From: Candidatus Campbelliibacteriota bacterium
GTDB taxonomy: Bacteria > Patescibacteriota > Minisyncoccia > Phycocordibacterales > CSBR16-193
Reading direction: 5' to 3'
DNA length: 11,478 nucleotides
Assembly (NCBI GenBank): GCA_007129455.1
Contig: SKVL01000038.1
Location: 1 to 11,478 of the forward strand
The position numbers and the translations under genes are program-made. Shown here in pieces: positions 1 to 7,545 of the stretch (positions are counted from its first letter, which is position 1; each line of letters begins with the position of its first letter). The notes below the pieces were generated by a model. The model was given only the letters and a program-made list of their open reading frames with translations. It did no database searches and was not told the origin of the DNA.

Positions 1-1567
1 CTCGCCAGCCGTTTTTTTTCAAGGTTTTAAACACTCCGGAGGCATAATCTTTGTGATTCTCTCCTATTGAGATAACTTTGATCTGGACCGGTGCCAGCCA
101 GAAAGGGAACACTCCGGCGAAGTGCTCTATGATTATTGAAAGGAAGCGTTCCAAAGAACCGGCAACAGCACGGTGTATCATAACGGGTGTTTTTTTCTCT
201 CCGTCTTTGTCAACATACTCCAGACCGAAGCGTTTGGGCATACCGAAATCAAGTTGGACGGTTGCCAACTGCCACTCTCTTCCAATGGCGTCCTTGAACA
301 TGAAATCAAGCTTGGGACCGTAGAAAGCGGCTTCTCCTTCTCCTATCTCGTAAGGCATCTTTTCGGTTTTGGCGATATTTTCCAGCTGTTTTTGCGCCTC
401 CTCCCATTGCTCTTCGGTGCCGATGTATTTTTCGGGGGTGTTCGGGTCTTTGGTTGAGAGGAAGACTCTGTAATTTCCTTTCTCATACATACCCAAAACC
501 GTATAGAACTCTCGTATTATTTTGACCACGTTAAGGATCTCTTCCTTGGCCTGTTCGGGAGTGCAAAAAACATGGCCGTCGTCTTGAGTGATGCTTCTTA
601 CTCGAGAGAGACCCAAAAGTTCTCCTTTCTGCTCGTCCCTGTAGACCATCGTGGTCTCGGCGTAGCGCAGGGGGAGGTCTTTGTAGCTTTTTGGAGAACT
701 TGCGTATATCTGAGTGTGATGAGGGCAGTTCATGGGTTTCAAGGCGAACTCGGATTCTTTTCCTTTGACCATCAAAAGTTCTTCACCGAACTTTTCGGCG
801 TGTCCGCTTTTCTCGTAAAGCGCCATTTTGGTTATGTGAGGGATGGTGACCGATTCAAATCCGTACCTTCCTTGTATCTCTTGAATTTTGTCGGTGATCG
901 CTTTTCTCAAAGCCGTCCCCTTGGGAGTCCACAGAGGAAGCCCCGGACCGATAAGCTCGGAGAAGGTGAACAGATCAAGTTCTTTACCAATCTTGCGGTG
1001 GTCTCTCTTTTTGGCTTCTTCCATCTGTTTTATGTATTCATCAAGCTCCTCTTTGGTACTGAAAGCCAGACCGTAGATACGGGTCAGCATTTTGTTCTTC
1101 TCGTCTCCGCGCCAGTAGGCGCCGGCTATGTGGGACAGCTTAAAGGAATCGGGTGGGATGGATTTGATGTCTTTGGTGTGTCCTCCTTTGCATAAATCGG
1201 TGAACCTGTCGGAGGAGTGGAAGGTTATCGTCTCTCCTTCTTTCGCTATCTCTCCTATGAGTTCAAGTTTGTAGGGGTTGTCTTTGAAGTGTTCTCGGGC
1301 TTCTTTTTCGGTAACCTCTCTTCCTTTGACCTCACCGAAAGAGGAAAGAAGTTTTTTCATTCTTTTCTCTATTTTCTTCAGGTCCTCTTCTTTTATCGGC
1401 TCCTCGCCGAAGTCAAAGTCGTAATAAAAGCCGGTCTCCGTCGGAGGTCCAAGTGCCGTTTTTGCTTTGGGATATAGCTCCAAAACCGCTCCGGCCAGCA
1501 CATGCGAGAGTGAGTGCCTTATATCATCTATGTTTTCTTTTTCGGCCATGCTAAAGAGTATATCCAT
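1..1567 (-). CDS. thrS: Threonyl-tRNA synthetase (ThrRS), 3' end cut off by the window edge
   Basis: Charges tRNA-Thr with threonine in the cytoplasm. About 522 codons are visible; the C-terminal part of the anticodon-binding domain lies outside the window. The reading frame begins almost directly at the second (editing/SAD-type) domain, with HSLSHVLAGAV near residue 18 (HxxxH) and DLCKGGHT later. The class II core follows: KPMNCPHH carries the zinc cysteine, YRDEQKGELLGLSRVRSITQ is motif 2, QDDGHVF the second zinc ligand, and IHRAVAGSLERF is motif 3 with the third. The anticodon domain starts at FWLAPVQIKVISIG. The usual N-terminal TGS domain (about 60 aa) is absent, which I infer to be a lineage trait, not a truncation. 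The ATG at 1567 is preceded by AGGGA at a short 4-nt spacing; an in-frame ATG at 1549 has no such site. It follows dnaE by 24 bp on the same strand, so co-transcription is likely. Confidence 0.95.
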   Translation of the reverse strand, partial: MDILFSMAEKENIDDIRHSLSHVLAGAVLELYPKAKTALGPPTETGFYYDFDFGEEPIKEEDLKKIEKRMKKLLSSFGEVKGREVTEKEAREHFKDNPYKLELIGEIAKEGETITFHSSDRFTDLCKGGHTKDIKSIPPDSFKLSHIAGAYWRGDEKNKMLTRIYGLAFSTKEELDEYIKQMEEAKKRDHRKIGKELDLFTFSELIGPGLPLWTPKGTALRKAITDKIQEIQGRYGFESVTIPHITKMALYEKSGHAEKFGEELLMVKGKESEFALKPMNCPHHTQIYASSPKSYKDLPLRYAETTMVYRDEQKGELLGLSRVRSITQDDGHVFCTPEQAKEEILNVVKIIREFYTVLGMYEKGNYRVFLSTKDPNTPEKYIGTEEQWEEAQKQLENIAKTEKMPYEIGEGEAAFYGPKLDFMFKDAIGREWQLATVQLDFGMPKRFGLEYVDKDGEKKTPVMIHRAVAGSLERFLSIIIEHFAGVFPFWLAPVQIKVISIGENHKDYASGVFKTLKKNGWR

Positions 1568-1591
1568 TATGTCCCTTTTTGGCAAAGGTTT

Positions 1592-4500
1592 TCACTCTTC
1601 CTCCGGTTCTTTGGTTTTTTCACTGCGGAGAGGTTTTACCACCTCGGCTATCATTGATGTTGTGCCGTTTCTTTTAGACATCTTCCCTTTGATGGCGATA
1701 CAGTTTTCCGACACCAAGAGGTCTTTGTATTTAGCGAAAACTTCGGGGAAGCAGACGATGTCGATCATACCGGTAAAGTCGGCCAAGGTGGCGAACATCA
1801 TCAAGTCGCCTTTTTTTGTATAGAGTTTTTTATCCTCTTGGAAAAGACCTGCTATCACGGTCGTAATCCCTTCTTGGGTCTCTTCTTTGACCCTTCTGAT
1901 CGGGTTGTCGTGTCGCTCGAGCTTGTCTTTGAACTCATCCAAGGGGTGCCCGGAGAGGTAAAGTCCTAAGAGTTCTTTTTCCCAAACAAGGACGTCCTTT
2001 TTCTCGGCCGGCGGACAGTCCTCCAAAGAGAGTTCGTCTTTGGGGGCGGTTTCAATACCGGCGAAGAGGGAGGCTTGGTTCTTGTCGGCTTTGGATAGCT
2101 CTTTTTTGAAAAGAAGGATCTTATCGATGTTCAAAAGCATCTTCCCGCGCTCTCCGAAAGCGTCCAACGCTCCGCTTTTGATCAAGGACTCCAAGGACTT
2201 TTTGTTGAGGTTCCTGTCGTTGATGCGGGTTATGAAGTCGGTCAGCGAGGTGAACGGTCCTCCTGTCTTTCTCTCCTCTATTACGGTCTCCGATATTCCT
2301 TTTCCGAAGTTTTTTATGGTGTTCAGACCGAAGCGGATTTCGTCCTTGCCTGTTTTTTGGTCTCTGACGACGGTGAAGTCGGAGAGACTCTCGTTTATGT
2401 CCGGCGGGAGAACCTCTATCTTCATCCTTTGGCATTCCGCGACTATTTTGGCAATCTCCTCGACATCTCCGGAGTCCGCGGTTAGAACCGAGGCCATGAA
2501 TATGGCAGGGTAGTTGGCTTTCATATAGGCGGTCTGGTAAGCAACCCGACCGTAGCTTGCCGAATGGGCTTTGTTGAAGGCGTAAAGCGCGAACGGCTTG
2601 ATCCTCTCCCAGAGATTGTCGGCGGTTCTTTTGGGTATTTTGTTCTCGACACAGCCTTCTTTGAAGCGCACTTCCTGCTCCTTCATTAGCTCCGTAATTT
2701 TCTTACCCATCGCCTTTCGGAACTTGTCGGCTTCCAGCCAAGAGTATCCGGCAAGTTTGATGGCGGTCATCATCACATCTTCTTGGTAAATCAAAAGACC
2801 GAAACTTTTCTTTAAGGTTTCTTCCATCGACTCGTGCGGATACTCGATCAGATGAGGGTTGTGCTTCCTCTTTATGTACTCGGGGATGAACTCCATCGGT
2901 CCGGGACGATAAAGAGCCACCATTGCGTTTATGTCGTGTATGGTCGTGGGCTTGAGGTCCATTAAAAAATGCGTCATACCGGCACCGTTCAGTTGGAAAA
3001 GACCGGTCGTCTCTCCTTTGGCCAGTATGGCGAAGGTTTTCTTGTCATCCAAGGGAATGTTCTCGATGTCTATCTCTTTTCCGTATATCTTCTTTACCCC
3101 TTTTATGGCGTTGGCCAGAATGGAGAGATTTTTGAGACCTAAAAAGTCAAACTTGATAAGACCCACATCCTCCACCGAGTGCATGTCGAACTGGGTAATC
3201 ACTTTCTGCTCCCCTTTGTTGTCATACTGCAAGGGGATGTGGTTTGTAAGGGGGTCGGGGGATATGACCACACCGGCTGCGTGCACGGAGATGTGTCTGG
3301 CGGAGCCCTCAATCTTTTGAGCCATGTCCAGTATATCTCGGGCGTCGTTTTCTTCAGTGTACATCTTTTTTAGCTCCGGCACCTCATCAAAAGATTTCTT
3401 GATTGTCATCGGCATACCTTGTTTGCCTATTGGGATTAGTTTGGCTATCCTGTCTCCGACGGTGTAAGGGTATCCCAGTGCCCGGGCGACATCTCTGACT
3501 GAGCCCCGAGCCATCATTGTTCCGAAGGTACCTATCTGCGCCACTCGGTCTTCTCCGTACTTGTTTTTAACATACCGAATGACCTCGTCGCGACGGTTGT
3601 CGGCGAAGTCCATATCAATGTCCGGCGCCGAGGGCCTGTCGGGGTTTAAGAATCTTTCAAAGCGTAGTCCGTACTCCAGAGGGTTAAGGTTGGTGATTCC
3701 CGAGAGATATGTGACCAAGGAACCCGCGACCGAGCCCCTGATGGTGGTTAAGATGTTGTTCTCTTTGGCATACTTTAAAATATCGCCGACTATGAGGAAG
3801 TAGGTGGAGTATCCTTTGTCTTTTATTATCTTAAGCTCGTAATCGAGCCTTTCCGTGATTTCTTTGGTTTTCTTCAGGCCCCTTTTGGAGATGCCCTCAA
3901 AGGCCATCTTTTTGAGCGCGTCGTCATGGCTTTCACCGTTCTTTACTTCCAACTCCGGGAATATCCACTCGCCCAACTTGATCTCAAGGTTACACATCTC
4001 GACTATCTTTCGGTTGTTCTCCAACGCTTCCGGCAGGTCCTTGAAGTATCCCAACGCCTTCTCTTGAGAGATGAAGGAGAAGTCTTCGGTGGTGTCAAAC
4101 TCGCTCTCTTCGGCAACGACTCTGTTTTTCTGGATCGCTATCATTGTCTCTCTGGTGCGGTGATCTTCCGGCTTCATATAGTAGACATCATGCGCCGCGA
4201 CTATTGGAGTTTCGGTTTCCTTGGCAAACTTGATGAGGTTGTTCATTCTCTCGGGGTGGTTGGGGATCTCCGGATGGTGAGTTATCTCAATGAATACATT
4301 CTCTTTCCCGAAAGTACTCTTGTGCCAATGCAAGCGCTCCAGAGCCTCTTTTTTCTGTCCTTCTTTCAGAAAAACCGCAACATCACCGCTGAAGGAAGGA
4401 ATTATCGAAACAATATCTTGAGAGTATTTTTCCAAAAGCTCAAGGTCCACTCTGGGTTTGTAGTAGAATCCTTCCATAAAGGATTCGGTGACCATCTTTA

Positions 4501-4807
4501 TGAGGTTGCGGTAGCCTTTGGTGTTTTTGGCGAGCAGGAGCAGGCGATGTCTCCGACTGTCCAATCCGGACTGTTTGTCGAAGCGGGTTCTGACCGCCAT
4601 GTATGCGTCCACTCCGATTATTGGCTTTATATCAGCACTTCGGCAGGCTTTGTAGAATTTAATGGCTCCGTAGAGGTTCCCGCTGTCGGTTAAGGCTAAT
4701 GCACTCATACCGTCGTCTTTGGCGGCTTCTACAAGCTCCGGTATCTGAGGCAGAGCGTTTAGGAGGCTGTAGTGACTGTGAGTGTGTAGGTGGGTAAACT
4801 TTGACAT
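1592..4807 (-). CDS. dnaE: DNA polymerase III subunit alpha (replicative polymerase)
   Basis: Catalytic subunit of the replicative polymerase, 1071 aa against about 1160 in E. coli. In order: an N-terminal PHP domain beginning HLHTHSHYS (residues 6-14); the palm with PDIDMDFADNRR, catalytic aspartates near 396-400, and a third in FDFLGLKN at D554; the fingers around INAMVALYRPGPME; a helix-hairpin-helix region at about 820-890; an internal clamp-binding motif QASLF at 911-915 (E. coli has QADMF); and a C-terminal OB fold at about 980-1060. No intein or frameshift is seen. Several PHP metal-ligand positions are altered (see findings), so intrinsic proofreading is doubtful. The ATG at 4807 is well supported because the PHP motif starts six residues in. 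There is no Shine-Dalgarno sequence; an extended -10 box sits just upstream, suggesting a near-leaderless mRNA. thrS follows downstream. Confidence 0.97.
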   Translation of the reverse strand: MSKFTHLHTHSHYSLLNALPQIPELVEAAKDDGMSALALTDSGNLYGAIKFYKACRSADIKPIIGVDAYMAVRTRFDKQSGLDSRRHRLLLLAKNTKGYRNLIKMVTESFMEGFYYKPRVDLELLEKYSQDIVSIIPSFSGDVAVFLKEGQKKEALERLHWHKSTFGKENVFIEITHHPEIPNHPERMNNLIKFAKETETPIVAAHDVYYMKPEDHRTRETMIAIQKNRVVAEESEFDTTEDFSFISQEKALGYFKDLPEALENNRKIVEMCNLEIKLGEWIFPELEVKNGESHDDALKKMAFEGISKRGLKKTKEITERLDYELKIIKDKGYSTYFLIVGDILKYAKENNILTTIRGSVAGSLVTYLSGITNLNPLEYGLRFERFLNPDRPSAPDIDMDFADNRRDEVIRYVKNKYGEDRVAQIGTFGTMMARGSVRDVARALGYPYTVGDRIAKLIPIGKQGMPMTIKKSFDEVPELKKMYTEENDARDILDMAQKIEGSARHISVHAAGVVISPDPLTNHIPLQYDNKGEQKVITQFDMHSVEDVGLIKFDFLGLKNLSILANAIKGVKKIYGKEIDIENIPLDDKKTFAILAKGETTGLFQLNGAGMTHFLMDLKPTTIHDINAMVALYRPGPMEFIPEYIKRKHNPHLIEYPHESMEETLKKSFGLLIYQEDVMMTAIKLAGYSWLEADKFRKAMGKKITELMKEQEVRFKEGCVENKIPKRTADNLWERIKPFALYAFNKAHSASYGRVAYQTAYMKANYPAIFMASVLTADSGDVEEIAKIVAECQRMKIEVLPPDINESLSDFTVVRDQKTGKDEIRFGLNTIKNFGKGISETVIEERKTGGPFTSLTDFITRINDRNLNKKSLESLIKSGALDAFGERGKMLLNIDKILLFKKELSKADKNQASLFAGIETAPKDELSLEDCPPAEKKDVLVWEKELLGLYLSGHPLDEFKDKLERHDNPIRRVKEETQEGITTVIAGLFQEDKKLYTKKGDLMMFATLADFTGMIDIVCFPEVFAKYKDLLVSENCIAIKGKMSKRNGTTSMIAEVVKPLRSEKTKEPEEE

Positions 4808-4827
4808 GGGATTATGTATACTATACC
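4801..4827 (+). promoter_or_regulatory. Weak candidate promoter of rnhB, overlapping the dnaE start
   Basis: TTGACA at 4801-4806 (perfect -35 consensus, partly inside the dnaE start codon) is followed after 15 bp by TATACC at 4822-4827. Another hexamer, TATACT at 4817-4822, matches better but is only 10 bp away. The spacing is short, so the assignment is uncertain. A start near 4830-4834 would leave a leader of about ten bases before the rnhB ATG. Confidence 0.3.
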
Positions 4828-4828
4828 A
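4820..4828 (-). promoter_or_regulatory. Candidate extended -10 promoter of dnaE
   Basis: Read on the minus strand this is TGGTATAGT: a TGn extension followed by TATAGT (5 of 6 to TATAAT). I see no good -35 box, which extended -10 promoters can lack. Transcription would start about 5 nt before the dnaE ATG at 4807, leaving no room for a ribosome site and matching the absence of one. Confidence 0.45.
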
Positions 4829-4842
4829 GAGGGTATGGGAAT

Positions 4843-5463
4843 ATGAGAAGCGGAAAAAAAAACTTGAAAATGGTGGGAATCGACGAGGTCGGCAGGGGAC
4901 CCCTGGCGGGTCCCGTTACCGTCTGTGCCGTGTTTGCTTCCAAGGATGTCTTGAGGAGAATAAAAAAGGTTTGTTTTTTTACAGATTCGAAAAAAATGAC
5001 CCGAAAAAGTCGCGAAGAGATCTTTGAGATTGTCCGAAAAGAGAGAGTTACCGGTCGGGTGACCTATGCGATCTCTTCGGTCTCATCCGGCGTGATAGAC
5101 AGAGTCGGGATAAACAAAGCCATTTCAGAGGCAATCGGAAGATCGTTGAAAAAACTGGGGGTGAAGGAGGAGATAACGATTCTTTTGGATGGGGGACTTA
5201 AGGCGCCCTTTAAGTTCACCCGCCAGAAGAGTATAAAAAACGGTGATTTTGCAGAAGATATAATCGCTTTGGCCTCGGTTTTGGCCAAAGTTCATCGTGA
5301 CCGGAAGATGATTAAATACGAACGAAGGTTTCCGGAGTACGGATTTGCCTCAAACAAAGGCTACGGTACCAAAAGTCACATTGAAGCTATCGGAAAGAAG
5401 GGACTTTGCGGGATACACAGGAGGAGTTTTGTTAAAAATATCATCGATATTCAGTTGAATTGA
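4843..5463 (+). CDS. rnhB: Ribonuclease HII
   Basis: Cleaves the RNA strand of RNA/DNA hybrids and misincorporated ribonucleotides; about 206 aa, normal for the family. The N-terminal motif GIDEVGRGPLAGPV holds the catalytic Asp-Glu pair. Next come TDSKKM, LLDGG (third acidic residue; the commoner form is DGN), LAKVHRDRKM (fourth acidic residue) and the typical C-terminal NKGYGTKSHIEAI and IHRRSF. The frame is open back to a TTG at 4801, but that start would overlap dnaE's start codon and add residues unlike the family. ATG 4843 has GAGGG at 4829-4833 with 9-nt spacing and is preferred; ATG 4870, just before GIDEV, is an alternative with a poor ribosome site. It is divergent from dnaE and first of a run of plus-strand genes. 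Confidence 0.93.
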   Translation: MRSGKKNLKMVGIDEVGRGPLAGPVTVCAVFASKDVLRRIKKVCFFTDSKKMTRKSREEIFEIVRKERVTGRVTYAISSVSSGVIDRVGINKAISEAIGRSLKKLGVKEEITILLDGGLKAPFKFTRQKSIKNGDFAEDIIALASVLAKVHRDRKMIKYERRFPEYGFASNKGYGTKSHIEAIGKKGLCGIHRRSFVKNIIDIQLN

Positions 5464-5499
5464 AGATATCGGCATTTTGTCATTTCAAGGCTTCAGGTC

Positions 5500-5527
5500 T
5501 TGTTATATTTAAAAAATGCGTTATACT
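5500..5527 (+). promoter_or_regulatory. Promoter of rpmF giving a probable leaderless mRNA
   Basis: TTGTTA at 5500-5505 (4 of 6 to the -35 consensus), a 16-bp spacer, then TATACT at 5522-5527 (5 of 6 to the -10 consensus). A transcript starting 7-9 nt after the -10 box would begin at or within two bases of the rpmF ATG at 5536. No Shine-Dalgarno sequence is present, so leaderless translation is inferred. Confidence 0.55.
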
Positions 5528-5535
5528 ACAAACTT

Positions 5536-5805
5536 ATGGTAGTAAGAATGAGATTAAACAGGTCTCAGACCGGCTCTCGCCGATCCGATAAGGGTTACAA
5601 GAAAAAAGCCCTTGTTTTGTGTTCGGAGTGCGGTGCGCGTAAATTGCCTCACCGGGTTTGCAATAACTGCGGGACCTACAAAGGCAGAATGGTCATTGAT
5701 GTCAATGCCGAAGTCGCTCGCCTTGAGAAGCGCAAGAGCGCAAAGCGGGCCGAGAGAGGCGAAGAGACCTCTGATGAGAAGAAGACTGTTGAGGAGAAAA
5801 AATAA
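5536..5805 (+). CDS. rpmF: Large ribosomal subunit protein bL32
   Basis: Small ribosomal protein, 89 aa. The N-terminus MVVRMRLNRSQTGSRRSDK matches the L32 form I associate with Patescibacteria (MVVRMRxxR). A zinc ribbon follows: CSEC and CNNC as the two CxxC pairs, with the typical KLPHRVCNNCGTYKGRMVID between and after. The C-terminal tail of about 30 residues is rich in Lys and Glu (ending EKKTVEEKK) and longer than in E. coli L32. The frame is open back to 5500, but the extra 12 residues are unlike L32 and lie inside the promoter, so ATG 5536 is chosen. All four zinc cysteines are kept. It sits 72 bp after rnhB with its own promoter. Confidence 0.93.
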   Translation: MVVRMRLNRSQTGSRRSDKGYKKKALVLCSECGARKLPHRVCNNCGTYKGRMVIDVNAEVARLEKRKSAKRAERGEETSDEKKTVEEKK

Positions 5806-5850
5806 ATAACGGGACCGATTTTCTTATTTACCGAAAGGCATAATTGCAAG

Positions 5851-5872
5851 AAAACACTTTATTTAGTGTTTT
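5851..5872 (+). terminator. Possible weak terminator after rpmF
   Basis: AAAACACT at 5851-5858 pairs with AGTGTTTT at 5865-5872 around a 6-nt loop. The outer four pairs are A-T, forming the U-rich 3' side. The GC content is low, so this is only a plausible or partial terminator between rpmF and nusB; it could equally be readthrough or leader structure for the next gene. Confidence 0.35.
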
Positions 5873-5890
5873 TGTACATTAGTAAAAAAT

Positions 5891-6805
5891 ATGGCTAACC
5901 GACACCTACTTCGGTCAATTGTCTTACAGACACTGTTTGAATGTGATTTTCGCGACAGAAGCGAGGTGGATTCTCTTGGTGTCTTACGTTGTAACATTGA
6001 AGAGTTTGCGCCGGAATTAAGGAGCTACTCTTTTGCAGAAGATATAATCAAAGGTGTTGAAGAAAGGAGAGAAGACCTGGATGACATAATTGGCAAAGCG
6101 GCGCCAAACTGGCCGATAGACAGAATTGCGACCGTTGATCGCAATATTTTGCGTATAGGCTTATATGAGCTTTTGTTTTCGGATCACGACGATGTTCCGC
6201 CCAAGGTGGCTATAAATGAATCCATAGAACTTGCCAAAACATTCGGAGGAGAGACCAGTGGTAAGTTCATAAACGGTGTTCTGGGAGCCATTTACAAGGA
6301 GATGGGAGAGCCTGGCAAAGATGACGGCTCAAGGGATAAAGGAGAGGTTGCTTTGGAAGATTTGCCTGTCCGGAGTCTGGCAGGGGCCGTTGTTTACGCC
6401 ATTCATGAGGGTGAGGTCTACTTGGCTTTCGTTCATGATGTGTTCGGCCGCTGGACTTTGTCAAAAGGACGCTTGGAGGAAAAGGAAAGTCCCGAAGTGG
6501 GAGTAGTCAGGGTGCTTCTTCACGAGTTGGGTGTTGAAACCGAAGTCGAGTGTATTTTGGGCGAAAACGAGTATGTAGCTAAGACGCAAGAGAAAGAGAA
6601 AGTAAGGAAACAAGTGATTTACTATTTAAGCCGGTCCGAGTTTGAGGACCTCAGTTTAAAAGATGAAGGTGGCTTGGATGACGCCAAATGGTTCAAGCTC
6701 AAAGATATTGTGGATCTTAATTTTTATGATGATATCGTTCCTATAATAACCAAGGCGGTCGGGATCCTTCTGGCGAAAAACAAAACCGCTCCGCAAGAGA
6801 AGTAA
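5891..6805 (+). CDS. nusB: NusB transcription antitermination factor fused to a C-terminal NUDIX-like domain
   Basis: 304 aa, about twice the length of ordinary NusB (about 140). Residues 1-138 are a full NusB: HLLRSIVLQTLFECDF at the start, then NWPIDRIATVDRNILRIGLY and VAINESIELAKTFGG, ending KFINGVLGAIYKEM. NusB binds boxA RNA with S10 (NusE) and acts in rRNA antitermination. After a charged linker (about 139-155), residues 160-296 look like a NUDIX fold, with AGAVVYAIHEGEVYLAFVHD and a Nudix box from G193 to V215. The box keeps the spacing G-x5-E-x7-R, but the Glu after R207 is V208 and the first Glu of the EE pair is H211; only E212 remains, so hydrolysis is doubtful. The reading frame is continuous, so this is a true fusion. 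ATG 5891 lacks a clear ribosome site. rnc starts 2 bp after the stop. Confidence 0.88.
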   Translation: MANRHLLRSIVLQTLFECDFRDRSEVDSLGVLRCNIEEFAPELRSYSFAEDIIKGVEERREDLDDIIGKAAPNWPIDRIATVDRNILRIGLYELLFSDHDDVPPKVAINESIELAKTFGGETSGKFINGVLGAIYKEMGEPGKDDGSRDKGEVALEDLPVRSLAGAVVYAIHEGEVYLAFVHDVFGRWTLSKGRLEEKESPEVGVVRVLLHELGVETEVECILGENEYVAKTQEKEKVRKQVIYYLSRSEFEDLSLKDEGGLDDAKWFKLKDIVDLNFYDDIVPIITKAVGILLAKNKTAPQEK

Positions 6806-6807
6806 CT

Positions 6808-7518
6808 ATGGATGAAGACAAAAAAGAGATCTCTTTGGAAAACTTTGAAGAACGTATAGGCGTTCATTTTAATGATAAAAGACTTCTTTGTCAGGCTTTT
6901 ACCCACAGATCTTATATAAACGAGAATAAGGAATGCAAGTTGGGGCACAACGAGCGCTTGGAGTTCTTGGGTGATGCCGTCCTGGAGCTTGTTATAACCG
7001 ATTATTTGTATCATACATATCCTTCCAAGCCGGAAGGGGAGCTTACTTCTTTGCGTTCCGCCCTCGTCAACACCGTCTCTTTGCAAAGGGTGGCAAAAAG
7101 TCTTGAGATCAATGGGAATCTGTATCTCTCCCGTGGAGAGGCCAAGGACATGGGGCGTGCACGTGAGTACATCCTTGCCAATGCCGTTGAAGCTCTGATA
7201 GGCGCCATTTATTTGGACCAAGGGTATGATAAAGCGAAGGATTTCATTGAAAGATTCATCTCCATCCGCACTGAAGAGATTGAAAGGAAAAAATTATGGG
7301 TGGACGCCAAAAGTTTTTTTCAAGAAAAAGCACAAGAGAAAGAATCGGAGACTCCCGTTTACAGGGTTTTGAAAGAAGAAGGGCCCGATCATGACAGGCA
7401 TTTCACCTGCGGTGTTTACTTGAAGGACGAGTTGATCGCCGAGGGCGAGGGTCAGTCCAAACAGGAGGCGGAACAAGAGGCGGCAAGTGAGGCGTTGGAA
7501 AAGAAGGGCTGGAAGTAA
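6808..7518 (+). CDS. rnc: Ribonuclease III
   Basis: Double-strand-specific RNase, 236 aa, that processes rRNA precursors and structured mRNAs. The catalytic domain occupies residues 1-155, with the signature HNERLEFLGDAVLE (E49, E52, D56). The second acidic motif reads ILANAVEALIGAIYLDQGY: E128 is kept, but the residue matching E. coli D114 is N125. The C-terminal double-stranded RNA-binding domain spans about 165-235, with VYRVLKEEGPDHDRHFTCGV and the helix-2 segment SKQEAEQEAASEAL. ATG 6808 lies 2 bp after the nusB-NUDIX stop, with only a weak AGAGAAG upstream, which suggests translational coupling. Its neighbourhood with NusB fits shared work on rRNA transcription and processing. Confidence 0.95.
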   Translation: MDEDKKEISLENFEERIGVHFNDKRLLCQAFTHRSYINENKECKLGHNERLEFLGDAVLELVITDYLYHTYPSKPEGELTSLRSALVNTVSLQRVAKSLEINGNLYLSRGEAKDMGRAREYILANAVEALIGAIYLDQGYDKAKDFIERFISIRTEEIERKKLWVDAKSFFQEKAQEKESETPVYRVLKEEGPDHDRHFTCGVYLKDELIAEGEGQSKQEAEQEAASEALEKKGWK

Positions 7519-7545
7519 AGGACCCTGTTTGATTAATTTTTATCT

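Noticed and set aside
572..1195. 207-aa plus-strand frame within thrS
   Set aside because: The opposite strand encodes ThrRS motifs (MNCPHH, motif 2) through the same bases.
3926..4693. 255-aa plus-strand frame within dnaE
   Set aside because: Antisense shadow of a highly conserved gene, with no ribosome site or recognisable domain.
4801..4842. N-terminal extension of RNase HII from a TTG at 4801
   Set aside because: It overlaps the dnaE start codon and lacks family similarity; ATG 4843 has a ribosome site.
6290..6370. Frameshift or assembly error joining separate nusB and NUDIX genes
   Set aside because: The frame is continuous through the linker with no stop, and both domains remain in register.
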